The notes beneath the pieces were generated by a model, which was given only the letters and a program-made list of their open reading frames with translations, was not told the origin of the DNA and made no database searches. DNA of 64,000 bases from Nematopogon swammerdamellus. Lineage: Eukaryota; Arthropoda; Insecta; Lepidoptera; Adelidae. The position numbers were made by a program, and so were the translations under genes. Shown piece by piece: positions 21,456 through 32,706 of the stretch. Positions within the stretch are counted from its first letter, which is position 1. Every line of letters begins with the position of its first letter. The stretch is taken from assembly GCA_946902875.1 (NCBI GenBank), contig OX336348.1, forward strand, positions 16,889,741-16,953,740. Direction: 5' to 3'.

Positions 21456-22369
21456 TATATAAGGTCTTTCATTAGTAGGTAACGATACGCTAAGGAAGGG
21501 GTCACCAAAAGGCGGACCGCGGTCCGGATCCGGACCGCCGACCCATTTTTTGCGGACCCAGAAGAATTTAAGAATACCAATATAAAAATTTCTGGAAAAT
21601 ATCCATAGGTATATATTATATACCTATGGATATGGCAACGCTGGTGAAGCAGCGTTTTTCAAGATGAACTTAATTAAAAATAAATTCCGATCTCGTCTTA
21701 CCAATGACCATCTCCAGGATTTAATAGCTTGCACTAACTCCAGACTTTAAACAGATTGTTCAGAGTAAAAAATACCATTTTTCGCATTAATATTAGGTAT
21801 TTACTTTGTTATTTTTCAATTAGATTTATCCTTAAAAAAATGTCTGAATTGTTCAGAGTAAAAAATTCAATTTTTCTCATTAATATTAGGTATGTCCTAT
21901 GTCCAGTAGTGGACCGATACAGGCATATGATGATGATGATGATGATTAGGAACGTATACTTTGTCATTTTTTAATTAGAACTATCCCTAATAAAAAATAT
22001 TTTCGTATTTCTTTTCGTTTTATATACTTATTAATTGACATTTTAAATCTTGGTTGCTAGTCATCATCTACCAAACGGACCGCGACAGATATATATTTTT
22101 TTAAACAGACCCCCAATGAAACTAATTGGTGATCCCTGCGCTAAGGGGTGTATGTGTATCAGATACTGATCACGTTCCCCATACCAATTTTTTTTACGAT
22201 ATAAAAAACCTACTCACTCCTCAAAAATAGGTATGTGAAGTGCGCGTATTTCAGCTTAATAAGTATGTTTTTTATATCGTAAAAAAAAATTGGTATGGGA
22301 ACGTGATCAGTATCTGATACACATACACCCCTTAGCGTATCGTTACCTACTAATGAAAGATCTTATATA
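21456..22369. mobile_element. Palindromic MITE interrupted by a hAT element
   Basis: Arms read TATATAAGGTCTTTCATTAG ... and its reverse near 22346-22369, continuing inward through GTATCAGATACTGATCACGT and TTTTTTACGATATAAAAAAC. The left arm is split at 21495/22139 by hAT-4. Confidence 0.8.
21496..22138 (+). mobile_element. hAT-type MITE (hAT-4), 643 bp
   Basis: Ends AAGGGGTCACCAAAA and TTGGTGATCCCTG; exact 8-bp TSD CGCTAAGG (21488-21495, 22139-22146). Subterminal GCGGACCGCGGTCCGGATCC. A reversed copy lies at 25286-25844. An RTE 3' scrap with (GAT)n is at 21895-21945. Confidence 0.88.
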
Positions 22370-22429
22370 ATAAACATGCACTGAGAAATCCATATTAGGA
22401 CCATTTTGTTAATATTATAATATATGGGC

Positions 22430-22835
22430 GGCGCGTGGCCGAGTGGTTTGGGCATCGGCTTCTCATGCGGGAGGTCCGAGGTTCGAATCTGGTCGGCGTG
22501 TACCAATGAGTTTTTTCTGACGAAAAAATTTACGTGCATACCTACACCCGCTGCTTCACCGTTCGGAACCGCGTGTAAAACTGTAGGTCCCTTCCCTTGC
22601 CCCTTACTAGGTGGTAGGCTCAAATTGTAGCCGACTGGGTTGGTACCACCGTACTGGATGTAAGATGGCCGCAAGCAACCTCGGTTGTGTTCTCCTCTAA
22701 TCCAGTATAGCCAGCAATCCAGGGAAATCTCCGGTATGGCACCTACCTTCTCGGAGGTGATATTGGCTGGTTAGAGCATGTGCTTTGGCCCCTCCGACTC
22801 AGCCACCCATACCGGATTACATAAAAACAAAACAA
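22430..22835 (+). mobile_element. SINE family B, full length
   Basis: A box TGGCCGAGTGG, B box GGTTCGAATCT, end ACCGGATTACATAAAAAC. Confidence 0.88.
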
Positions 22836-22869
22836 AAAAAAAATGTGAAGAGGTACACATAGATTGTAT

Positions 22870-23006
22870 ATTTTTTTATGAAAACCCAGCCATGGATGGC
22901 TGTGCCGAGGGATCAAAGGTGAAGGCGACAGATTCTCAAAATTTCATCTCCCCTCGCGAAACCAAGCTCAGTGAGGCGCCATGCCAGCAGATTCGTAGAC
23001 TCCCTC
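22870..23006 (-). mobile_element. LINE family E 3'UTR fragment
   Basis: CCATGGATGGCTGTGCCGAG, CCCTCGCGAAACCAAG and GCGCCATGCCAGCAGATT, reversed. Confidence 0.75.
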
Positions 23007-23013
23007 GGTCGGC

Positions 23014-23362
23014 CTCGGTAGCTCAGCGGTGCGGTCGGTCGACTGTCGGTCGTGATAATAAGCACACCTGGGCGCGGTCAGTATTTGTATGGGTGACCGC
23101 TCGACCGTTGGAGGCTAACAGTGGTTCGGATTCCACGTAAAACTGTAGGTCTCTTCCCTTCTTACCTTACTAGCCGGTAGGGTTTAGCCCGGCCGGGTTG
23201 GTAACACAGCAATGAATGAAAGGTCGGTCGAAACTCGGGAAGGCGGCACGACCGAAGGGAAGCACTGACATTGGACCTAGTTCATAAAGGTGTTAATGGG
23301 CTGACTTCACAGATTTAGTGGCTGATGTAGCCAACCAACTGTGTTAGTTCCCATAAAAAAAA
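23014..23362 (+). mobile_element. SINE family A with tRNA-derived head, full length
   Basis: A box TAGCTCAGCGGT, B box GGTTCGGATTCC, body CTGTAGGTCTCTTCCCTTCT to GTAGCCAACCAACTGTG, A tail. The internal pol III promoter boxes define the head. Confidence 0.88.
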
Positions 23363-23367
23363 ACATT

Positions 23368-23580
23368 TTTTTTTTATGGAAACTGACACGGTTGGCTACA
23401 TCAGCTACAACATCCGTGATGTCAGTCCATAACACCGGGTGAACTAGGTGCCATGTCAGTGCTTCCCTTCGGTCGTGCCGGCTACACTGAACTGGACGGA
23501 AAACACAAACTATTTACATAGCCGTTTCGACCAAATATTATGTTTGGTTTCGACCGAAGTTTCATTTCCCGGGATATTAC
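23368..23580 (-). mobile_element. SINE family A fragment
   Basis: Tail-to-tail with the preceding copy; TATGGAAACTGACACGG to TTTCGACCGAAGTTTC. Confidence 0.82.
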
Positions 23581-23599
23581 CGCCCTAATAATATATTTA

Positions 23600-23702
23600 A
23601 CCATGAAATGAAGCGAAGCACTGACATGGCACCTAGTTCACCAAGGTGTTAATGGGCTGACATCACGGATGTAGCTAACCGTGTCACTTTCCATAAAAAA
23701 AA
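23600..23702 (+). mobile_element. SINE family A 3' end
   Basis: AGCACTGACATGGCACCTAG to CCGTGTCACTTTCCATAAA. Confidence 0.8.
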
Positions 23703-24294
23703 TACAAATAAATAAATAAATTTGAAGACCCCCCCAGACCTATAATAGCATGTGTTGAACTCAGCTTTGAGAATATGTATCTACACTTTTTTTTATCTAT
23801 GTCTAGCAAGCAACAAAAACCAGTTTATCTAATATTCAAATGTTGCCGACCCGACAGACATACTTAGCATAATGTTCATCTTTGTAAATCACAAAATTAT
23901 AAGTGTCTTGCAAGTAATTATACTATACTTAAAATTATAGTCTATGGTCAGATTATGATTTCGGAATATGATTTTAGAATATTTCTTAGATTTATTTTTA
24001 CTAGATTAACCTTAGGTTTTTTTTTTTCAAATTAAAAAGTCGTAGAACAAAAGTTGTTCTATTTCACGTACAGAATCACCCCCTTTCGGGTTTTACGGTT
24101 GGGGTTGCAACACCATGTATAATAAAATAATCCATGTGATTACGTATTTAATTTAATTAGTATAAAGTTCCAAAATAGAAGGCAGATATTATGTTCGCTC
24201 GTGTTTTTTTTTTTTTTTCTTAAAGTAAAAGTCAATAATCTATGGAAGGACTGGTAGAGCTCGGTTACTTTATTCAACGACGCATGTTTTTTAA
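23703..24294. other. AT-rich stretch, no gene recognised
   Basis: Poly-T runs and low-complexity AT; no frame or repeat recognised. Confidence 0.5.
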
Positions 24295-24673
24295 TTTTTT
24301 TTTTTTATGGAAACTGATACGGTTGGCTACATCACCTACAACATCCGTAATGTCAGCCCATAACACAGGATGAACCAGGCGCCGTGTCAGTGCTTCCCTT
24401 CATTTCATGTCGGCTACATCGAACTGGACGGAAAACACGTACTATTTACATAGCCGTTTCGACCAACTTTTCATTCAGTGAGGTGGTACCAACCCGTAAG
24501 AGATAAACCCTACCACCTAGTAAGGTAAGAAGGGAAGGGACCTACAGTTTAACGTGGGATCCGAACCACGGTCAGCCTTCAACGGTCGAGCGGTCACCGA
24601 TCCAAGTACTGACCGCGCTCAGCATTGCTTAGCAACAGTTGACCGACCGTACCACTGAGCTACTGAGGCTGAC
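24295..24673 (-). mobile_element. SINE family A with tRNA-derived head, full length
   Basis: T-run, TATGGAAACTGATACGG, body, then reversed B box (GGATCCGAACCACGG) and A box (TACCACTGAGCTACTGAGG). Confidence 0.88.
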
Positions 24674-24775
24674 CATCCTACATCCAGTACGGCGGTAGCA
24701 ACCCAGTCGGCTACAATTTGAACCTACCACCTAGTAAGGGGCAAGGGAAGGGACCTACAGTTTTACACCTTAGGT
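24674..24775 (-). mobile_element. SINE family B fragment
   Basis: TACATCCAGTACGGCGGTAG to GACCTACAGTTTTACACC; abuts SINE A head to tail. Confidence 0.75.
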
Positions 24776-24959
24776 GGGCCGAAACACGTGAACACGCCAG
24801 CAAGGAACGCCATATACAGTAGAGCCTTGATAATCCAAACTACCAAAAAACTACCCCTGTTCGGACTCACGAAGCGTTCGGATTATAGTATGTCTACATA
24901 GACAAGTTCAATAAAACTGCTGTATACATTGAACAAATATATTGAGTGACCTTCTGAAT

Positions 24960-25180
24960 CATAAAATACACAAAAACTGTTATAAACTGATCTATTTTAG
25001 TCTGGCGGGTTCTATTTATTGACAAATAAAAAGCCTTGCCTCTCAAATTACGTAGCGTCATCTTTTCGGATAAGGAGAGGTAATTTTCGTCAGCCCAGTC
25101 CAAGCAAGTGTTGTGCTGATATGGCTTGCGAGTGGGCTATTTTCTTGACATTTGGAGTAGGAGAATCGTCAATAAATAAA
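24960..25180 (-). pseudogene. pogo/Tigger-like transposase C-terminal remnant, frameshifted
   Basis: The minus strand reads DDSPTPNVKKIAHSQAIS, then after a shift LDWADENYLSLSEKMTLRNL ... NRTRQTKIDQFI. The pattern Leu-x-Trp ... Leu-Arg ... Arg-Gln-Thr-Lys-Ile-x-x-Phe fits the C-terminus of Tigger/jerky-type transposases. The DDE catalytic core is absent. Confidence 0.65.
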
Positions 25181-25285
25181 AGATTCGTCATTCGTAGATT
25201 GGTCAGCGAGAGGGGGTCACTTGGCTCTGTTCGGATTATAGAGGCGTTCGGATTAGCCTAGTAGGGAGTATTGAGGCTCTACTTG

Positions 25286-25844
25286 CAGGGATCACCAATT
25301 AGTTCCATTGGGGGTCCGTTTAAAAAAATATATATCTGTCGCTGTCCGTTTGGTGGATGATGACTAGCAACCAAGATTTTAAATGGCAATTAATAAGTAT
25401 ATAAAACGAAAAGTAATACGAAAATATTTTTTATTACGTATACTTCTAATTAAAAAATTTTTATTTTTTACTATGAATAATTCACAATTTTTTTTATTAA
25501 GGATACGTCTTATTAAAAAATAATAAAGTGAGTACCTAATATTAATGAGAAAAAAATTGAATTTTTTACTCTGAACAATTCACAATTAATTATACATACA
25601 TGTAATTAAAAAATAACAAAGTACATAGGTACCTAATATTAATGCGAAAAATTGCATTTTTTACTCTGAAAAATCTGTTTAAAGCCTGGAGTTAAGATAT
25701 TGCAAGCTATTGCCATTAAATCCTGGAGATGGTCATTGGTAAGACGACAAATTTTTATATTGATATTCTTAAATTCTTCTGGGTCCGCAAAAAATGGGTC
25801 GGCGGTCCGGATCCGGACCGCGGTCCGCCATTTGGTGACCCCTG
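25286..25844 (-). mobile_element. hAT-4 copy 2, nested in the pogo element terminus
   Basis: CAGGGATCACCAATTAG start and CATTTGGTGACCCCTG end, with CGGATCCGGACCGCGGTCCG near the right. Flanks share only CTACT, so the TSD is imperfect. Confidence 0.82.
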
Positions 25845-25852
25845 CTACTGTA

Positions 25853-26729
25853 TATGTGAATTCATTTCATAGTTCCGGACAGCTATTTCGTGCACAAAGG
25901 ACACACCCATTAAAGACACAAGGGGCACTAAAGAGATGGAATTCTTAGTCACTCTCAATAAGAGATACAACATTTTTAGTACACTCTGGTGATAAACGCT
26001 ATCACCACAAGTGAGGCTCACACCCATAATAGATTCGGGTGATGTCATACTGGCGGTTACGTTCTGCATTACAACTGATTGTGTGTGGGTTGGCTCAATA
26101 GTTTACTCAGGGCTAAATGTATGAGATGTCCGTTTGTGAGAGATAAGGTAGGACAAAAAAATTCATTGTATTGTGTTAATAATTCTAATAATTCGACTTT
26201 ATTCCTCCTTAGTTGATACTATTTCTTTTTTATGTATTATTATTAATTTCAGGATTAGGGATTTGTTTTGAATTTTTTTAAGAGAGTTCTAGAATTGTAT
26301 TTATAAGTTTATTCTTATATTTTTTATTTAGTGGAGGGGTATGATTTAAATTTATGTATTTATTTATTATATTACATTATTATGCAATTCTTATGTCCAA
26401 TGCATGGAGCACTAAGTACAGATTGGATTCCGATTTCGAAATTTCAAAAGTCCGGCAAAAATCCGGATCACAGAATTAAAATCCCACGAAGTTAATTAGT
26501 TATCCTTACGGCCCAGCATTCTCACTCTTTCTAATAAAAAACATTCATAACAATTTGCATTTAGAAATTTTATTTTTTTTTTGGTCACAGACCCTTCCGG
26601 ATATCAATAGTTGAATTACTTGTATCAAGAAAGATCGAAGATGGATTTTATGCCTATATTAAATTTTTAAGTAATTTAATGCGAAAATTAAACATTCATT
26701 AAATGTTTTTCAACCTCAGTCATATATCC
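25853..26729. other. No gene recognised
   Basis: AT-rich, with no clear repeats. Confidence 0.45.
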
Positions 26730-26945
26730 AGTAAGGATATGTGTCGAACTGAGCTTGCGATGGCTGCACCGACGGGACGAGGGTGTCAATCGAGTTCGGG
26801 ACTAACGAGCGGCCGCTCTGTGTAGTTCTCCAGCGTGCGTTACGTTTCGGCTCGCGGCAAGCAAGCAAGTGACTGCAGTGAGAGCACCGCCAGGCCCGCT
26901 CTCGACCTATCCATATTCCGCGCGGCGGGATGGACTCTCGGCCCA
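26730..26945 (-). mobile_element. REL-type LINE 3' region fragment
   Basis: TGTCGAACTGAGCTTGCGAT, GTGTGTAGTTCTCCAGC-type text and ACGTTTCGGCTCGCGGCAAG match the 3' parts at 36736-37000 and 38085-38300. Confidence 0.65.
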
Positions 26946-26956
26946 TAATATATTCC

Positions 26957-26974
26957 CCCCCCCCCCCCCCCACA
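26957..26974 (+). repeat. Poly-C tract
   Basis: About 18 consecutive C; liable to length errors. Confidence 0.9.
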
Positions 26975-26984
26975 CTTTCCAGTA

Positions 26985-27068
26985 CAGTATCGGGTCCTTC
27001 AAGAGGGGCGTGAAAAGGCACCTGTCAGCCCAGCATGACATTCACAATCGCCGCGTTTGCAATTTGCA
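26985..27068 (+). mobile_element. LINE 3' fragment (Jockey/CR1-like)
   Basis: TATCGGGTCCTTCAAGAGGG and GTGAAAAGGCACCTGTCAG. Confidence 0.7.
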
Positions 27069-27128
27069 TTCAGTTCAGTGTAGCCGGCACGATCAAAGGG
27101 AAACTCTGACGCGACACCCAGCTGGCTA

Positions 27129-27968
27129 CAGGGTTGGCTTGATTTTCCCCACCTTGAAAAACCCACTGGGTTAAATTGGGTAAAACCCACCTGAAAAAAC
27201 CCGAGGGTTTTTGACGAAAGAGGGTTTAAAAATTTTTTTTATATAATAAAGCTGTAATTGATATAAAAAGATCTCAAGATTTTGCTTTGTAAGAATTTTT
27301 ATCTTTAGTAACAATTTTAATAATTCTGCGAATCATCATATTCATATAGTCAGTGAGTGATATATTTTATGTTATACCCCAAATTAATTATTTTGTATTA
27401 TTTATATAGGTACATACAAGGATTTATTCAAACCATTTATATACTGTTTAATATTTAGTTGAAAAATCCACCAAAAAATATAAAAATTGATAAATTAGTA
27501 GACAATTAAGACAATATAATCATTAAACCAATACAACGGATATAACATATTATAATATTATTTATTTATCAAAAAGTCAAAAATCTAAACAAAGTAGGAT
27601 TTATTTAACACATGTAGTTGTTGTATGTACAGGTAAAGTCAACTAAGTTTAATCTGTTTAGTATACTTTAATTAATTGACCAATCCCACTCGCACTGAAT
27701 CTTGTTACGGAGATAACGGTATACAGAGACTAGTTTTTGGGCTTTTTTCACACCCAGTCTTTTCCGCAATTTACTCCAGATGATTCCAAATGTCGAGAAA
27801 AGTCTTTCAATTGAAGCAGACTGGCTGGACAAATGTGTAACGCGGAGAAAATGAGCAAAATTCGGGCAGTTTGAAAAAACCCGAAAATCCCCAATAAAAT
27901 CCAATAAAACCCGAAAAAACCCAGTGGGTAGATAATTTTTGAAAAAACCCGGGTTTTTGCCAACCCTG
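27129..27968. mobile_element. hAT transposon deletion derivative (hAT-5), 840 bp
   Basis: TIR CAGGGTTGGC / GCCAACCCTG; exact 8-bp TSD GCTGGCTA (27121-27128, 27969-27976). AAAACCC-rich subterminal repeats at both ends. It retains the end of a transposase gene on the minus strand. Confidence 0.92.
27668..27904 (-). pseudogene. hAT transposase C-terminal dimerisation (hATC) fragment
   Basis: The minus-strand frame contains HLSSQSASIERLFSTFGIIW, SKLRKRLGVKKAQKLVSVYR and YLRNK. SxxxxERLFSxxGxxxxxxRxRL is the hallmark of the hATC region. The residues before it are translated terminal repeat, so the N-terminal DNA-binding and catalytic parts are deleted. Confidence 0.88.
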
Positions 27969-28211
27969 GCTGGCTAAGGTGTAATGGGCTGACAACACTG
28001 GTGTACAGTGCCCGGCCATAAATGTCCTGTCGCACAGAGACGTGCGAGTTCGCTCGACAGGGACGACGCTCTACAAGCGGATTTTCTCTTTCTAAAGCTC
28101 CGTGTTCATTATTTATTGCCGGATGCTGTACACCAGTGTTGCCAGCCCCTCACACCTTGGCGAGCTGGGTGTCGCGTCAGAGCTTCCCTTGAACGCCGGT
28201 TATGCCGCTAC

Positions 28212-28498
28212 CACAGATTACTTAATAGTTACTTCGTAACAGATAAATCACTCCATAGAAAATGTTCCTACCTTTGGGCTTTAATAGCCTACTGTTTCAC
28301 GTCGCCAATCGCTGCGTGCGAAAATGTACCTTAACGATCGAGTGTAAAGTGGTTATTGCTTCGCAGCTGCGCGCAGTTGCGTGGGCGAGCGTGTAGGTAT
28401 GTTCGCGCGGCTGACAAATTTCCACTCAAATAGACCGCCGGCGGCCCGTCGGGCGGTAGGTAGTTAGCGCGCGCAAGTACATAGAGTGCGTGAGGCCT
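28212..28498 (+). mobile_element. MITE G (287 bp) inside SINE A
   Basis: CACAGATTACTTAATAG to GAGTGCGTGAGGCCT; exact TSD GCCGCTAC (28204-28211, 28499-28506), extendable to 9 bp. Confidence 0.88.
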
Positions 28499-28534
28499 GC
28501 CGCTACACTGAACTGAACGAAAAAAAAACAAACT

Positions 28535-28675
28535 ATTACATACATACATATCACACACGCTGAATCCCGACAATCGGGGTAAGCAGAGTAATCGGTATTG
28601 TGCTGCAAGAACTCTGGTAAATTACAGCACAACAACGACCACCACGTTTCGCAAAGTATTAGCACAAACTATTGT
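28535..28675 (-). mobile_element. SINE body F, nested
   Basis: CATACATACATATC tail then CCCGACAATCGGGGTAAGC to CACGTTTCGCAAAGTATTAG. Confidence 0.75.
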
Positions 28676-28800
28676 CTAAGCGATTTCGACTGATGTTCGT
28701 TGAGTGCCTCGGTACTTAATCGGACGGGTTAACCCTACCAGGAAGGTAAGGGGACCTACAGTTTTATGTGGAATTCAAACCACGGCCCGCAAAGACCAAT

Positions 28801-29707
28801 CCCGAGGTGCCTCTTTAGTATTTAGAAGATATTATATGACAGCATCTTTGCGAATGTAGGTAGTACATCAAGTGAGAGTAAGTATGGATGGTATACAATA
28901 TAAAATCTGGTCGGTATTAAAGTCAGTAGTCATGTGCTAAAAAAACATGATAAGATAGCGACCGATTTAAATTGGCACGTTGACTTCAACCAATTATATA
29001 TTCACCTATACACAGCCGAACTCCGTGACACTTCGATAAAATTGGACTTACAAATACTGTATACCAACTAGTACATTTTGTACCTAACTAGCGCATGCTG
29101 AATTTTGAGCGGTCAACGAGTTCTCATACATAGATTTGTTGAAAGATGACGCCATCCGAGTTTTGACTGTTATACAACGGCGAGACACGCCCAACATCTT
29201 TTTATTTTTATGCGAATGGAACGCGATTCAAAAATTCGAAAGAGGAACTCACCGGTGTCACTTGGCAGTTGTGTGTGCGGATCCAACTCGTACTTTCACG
29301 TCACTAGCACATCACACCACAACACGGCACACTGTCACTTATGCACCGGACTGCACTGATGCAGCGCGAACGGACGGTATTTTATCGTCAGAGAAGGCTC
29401 CGTGCGGCGGCCATGAGCCAATCGATTACTCCACCTCCTTGTCGCCTCGCTCCAAAGACTGGGGATGCCAGCGCACGATCTGGCAATACCCCACAAAGAA
29501 AGAGGCTGCTTGTAGACGCTCAATATTACTGTCAGTATTATTGAGCTATTGCCATAGAACTAGAATTGTAAAATTAAATTTACAGCTGCCTGTGTGCCAC
29601 ATAATTAGTAGGGATTTCAACTATTATTTTTAGCTGAGCCACTACATTAAATGTACAATAAATATGTGTATGCATATTATATAGTAAATACATTATTTTG
29701 CTTTCTA
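28801..29707. other. No gene recognised; one long but unsupported frame
   Basis: A 165-aa plus-strand frame at 29136-29633 has no recognisable domain, uneven composition and no clear splice context. I do not call it. Confidence 0.45.
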
Positions 29708-29915
29708 TAATTTTTTTTATAGAAATCGCGACATGTGGCATCGTTTCACTTACGAGTAGGTGACTTACGCCCATAGATATTCTGTGATGCACGGGGATTG
29801 TGAATGCCATGCCGGCGTGACCGGAGCCTTTTCAACCCCCTTTTGAAAAACGCCAGGCTGTACTTGGGAGGAAATAGAGGAGGCAGGGTTCCCGGTTCTG
29901 TGAATAAAAGACTTA
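29708..29915 (-). pseudogene. LINE 3' end (Jockey/CR1-like), reversed
   Basis: TATAGAAATCGCGACATGTG, ATGCCATGCCGGCGTGAC, ACTTGGGAGGAAATAG; same family as 8462-8682. Confidence 0.78.
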
Positions 29916-30660
29916 TATAATTTGATTTCAGTCGAGTTTAAACCAGTAATGGACCCTTTGTCGGCATAAGCGGCATTCGCGCTTTTTGTTATTTCTGCTT
30001 TCTACATTTGTGGGTTAGTACAAAAATACAGAGTGTAGTTTAAGCTTATGTGTTTGTTCAATAACATTGAAAAGAAGTTTGGTTGGCGTTGCGACCACGA
30101 ATTTTTTCATGGACAACGGGCACGGATGGCCAAAATTAAATTATGTATAATTTGTATATACGAGGAAATTCAGAAGATACCTGAACCTTGTTCCAAGCTC
30201 AGTTGTCAATTGAAGGGTTGATTACAAAAACCACACTTGTAAATTTTTTCATGATCCGACTTTTAGATGCCATCTGGTTTTAAATTTAAAAGCACATCGT
30301 TCTGCATATTCCGTTTCTGCAAAAACAACTTATGTCGTGAGTTACAAGCCTACAAATTTTCTTTGATTCCGACAAAAAGAGCACTTGTCACAAGCTGTTT
30401 CTACAAAAACGTCACATGTCAACTGACATGTGCGATTTTTTGAAGAAACAAGCGAACGAAATTAAATCGGCTTAAAACCTAACGAATATGTACCCTGAAG
30501 GCCTTCCTATTAAAAACTCAAAATGGATGATGTAAAAAAGCTATACGTTTATAAAACCGGAAAGCCGAACATTTTTTTATTCTTTGTGTGTTACATACAA
30601 CCCAAGGTCGATGTTGACCAATCCGACAACAGCAGTGGAGATGAAGCCTAAAGCTAATAC
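29916..30660. other. No gene recognised
   Basis: AT-rich unique-looking sequence. Confidence 0.45.
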
Positions 30661-31164
30661 TTTTTGTTTTTTTATGAAAACTGACACGGTTGGCTACATC
30701 ACCTACAACATCCGTGATGTCAGCCCATAACACCGGGGGAACTAGGTGCCACGTCAGTGCTTCCCTTCGGTCGTGCCGGCTACACTGAACTGGACGGAAA
30801 ACACAAAGTATTTACATAGCCGTTTCGACCGACCTTTCATTGCGTTTGGTGGTATCAACCAGTGGCGGTTATCCAGGTGAAGCAAGTGAAGCACCGCCTC
30901 ACTTAATTATCATGAAGGTAAAGAAAAAAAAAATTTCAAAATACCATGAAAGAAAATTTAAAAAAAGTCCATCCAAACTGATCAGAGAACATTATAGACC
31001 AAAAGCGGCGCGGAGGCGAGCCGGCGGTGCGGCGCGGGGAGGTGGTGCGAGAGGGGTCCTTAGAGGCGACGAACGAAATACTTCAGCTCTGCGCCAAAGA
31101 TGTGTTAGTGCGTACAATACACATGTACTTGTCCACGCGCGGGTGTTGGCGCAAATGCCGACAG

Positions 31165-31960
31165 CACCATACAGCACAGCGCATAATTTGAAAAAGTACC
31201 AGGGACACAGCAATGACAAGGAGCCGCACGCGCGGGAAAAAACATTGCATGACATTGTGCACAGTTGGTGAGACGCCAGACACATCCGGCTCATATCGCT
31301 TCACCTCGTAGAGACAAAAGTATGACCTTGAATTCGTTGCATTTACCTAGCAATTGAGGCGCTGATAAATCCTGCTGCATGAACGATTACGTCGTCGTCG
31401 CTGCGCTCGCCTAAACGGGCGGCGAGCGCTCTGTGTTTTCTTGAAGTACCAGGGTACTATCGGTAGATAAGAGTCTCAGTAAATAACATAACATGTCATA
31501 CAGCACAGCGCATAATTTGAAAAAAGTACCAGGGACACAGCTATGACAAGGAGCCGCACGCGCGGGAAAAAACATTGCATGAAATTGTATAGTTGGTGAG
31601 ACGCCGGATACATCCGGCTCATGTCTAGGCATATTGAGGCGCTAATAAATCCTGCTGCACTATGAACGATTACGTCGTCGCTGCGCTCGCCTAGACGAGC
31701 GGCGAGCGCTCATGAAGCTCATGAAGTACCAGGGTACAATCGGTAGATTAGAGTCTCAGTAAATAACATAACATATCATACAATATTTTTTCCCGCGCAC
31801 AGCTCCCCACCACGGCCAACCCTACCAAAAAGGTAACGATTTTGTGGTCCGATTGATGTTGAAGTACCAGGGTACAATCGGTACATACGTAAGAGTCTCT
31901 GTAAATAACATAACATGTCACATAATATTTCTTCCCGCGCACACAGCTCCCACGGCCTCT
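31165..31960 (+). repeat. Irregular long-period direct repeats inside hAT-6
   Basis: CATACAGCACAGCGCATAAT and GACAAGGAGCCGCACGCGCG recur about 328 bp apart. AAGTACCAGGGTAC and GAGTCTC-GTAAATAACATA recur three times (near 31445, 31723, 31861). Confidence 0.8.
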
Positions 31961-32183
31961 CTCGGCTGCTCTCCTGGCACCTTTTCAAATTATGTGCAAA
32001 ATTCTATCATAGGAATATCAAAGAGTTTGTATTACGTCGCTGCGCTAATAAATAACCCTATGGGCACACGAGTACGAGAACGAATGAAGTCCGCTGCGGG
32101 GTGTAGTGCAGGCAGGGGAGCGCGCGCTCGGCGAAGTTCGGCTGCAACTGGGCGCGCGCGAACTGCGAACGTGTTGGTACTTT

Positions 32184-32706
32184 GGTACTCAAACTTCAGG
32201 TCTCGGTGAGATCTATCCATCTGTCACGTGAACTTTTGTTTTGGTCATAACTCGAGAACCACTGGTGCTAGACCCATCGTGTCGGTACTCAAACTTCAGG
32301 TCTCGGTGAGATCTATCTATCTGTCACATGAACTTTTGTTCTGGTCATAACTCGAGAACCACTGGCGTTAGACCCATCGTGTTGGTACTCAAACTTCAGG
32401 TCTCGGTGAGATCTATCCATCTGTCACATGAACGTTTGTTTTGGTCATAACTCGAGAACCACTGGTGCTAGACCCATCGTGTTGGTACTCAAACTTCAGG
32501 TCTCGGTGAGATCTATCCATCTGTCACATGAACTTTTGTTTTGGTCATAACTCGAGAACCACTGGTGCTAGACCGATCGTGTTGGTACTCAAACTTCAGG
32601 TCTCGGTGAGATCTATCCATCTGTCACATGAACTTTTGTTTTGGTCATAACTCGAGAACCACTACTGGTGCTAGATCCATCGTGTTGGTACTCAAACTTC
32701 AGGTCT
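32184..32706 (+). repeat. 100-bp tandem array, about 5.2 units, inside hAT-6
   Basis: Unit starts GGTACTCAAACTTCAGGTCT at 32184, 32284, 32384, 32484, 32584 and 32687. Each has CATAACTCGAGAACCACTGG. The last full unit has a 3-bp ACT insertion. Confidence 0.93.

Larger units (their letters stand above)
24817..25850 (-). mobile_element. pogo/Tigger-like Tc1/mariner element, disrupted
   Basis: Left end TA-CAGTAGAGCCTTGATAATCC; right end GGCTCTACT, then (after the nested hAT) CTACTG-TA. GTTCGGATTATAG occurs near both ends. A transposase C-terminal remnant lies at 24960-25180. hAT-4 copy 2 sits in its last bases. Confidence 0.75.
27069..28024 (+). mobile_element. SINE family A 3' part split by hAT-5
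   Basis: TTCAGTTCAGTGTAGCCGGC to CAGCTGGCTA, then hAT-5, then AGGTGTAATGGGCTGACAAC. The variant text CTCTGACGCGACACCCAGCT recurs inverted at 28150-28190. Confidence 0.75.
28125..28800 (-). mobile_element. SINE family A carrying MITE G and SINE F
   Basis: Starts CTGTACACCAGTGTTGCCAG, reads through ACGCCGGTTATGCCGCTAC, MITE G, CTACACTGAACTGAACG, a reversed body F copy (28535-28675), then CTACAGTTTTATGTGGAATT. Confidence 0.72.

Noticed and set aside
29136..29633. 165-aa plus-strand ORF
   Set aside because: No domain, composition like random AT/GC mix, no splice or repeat support.
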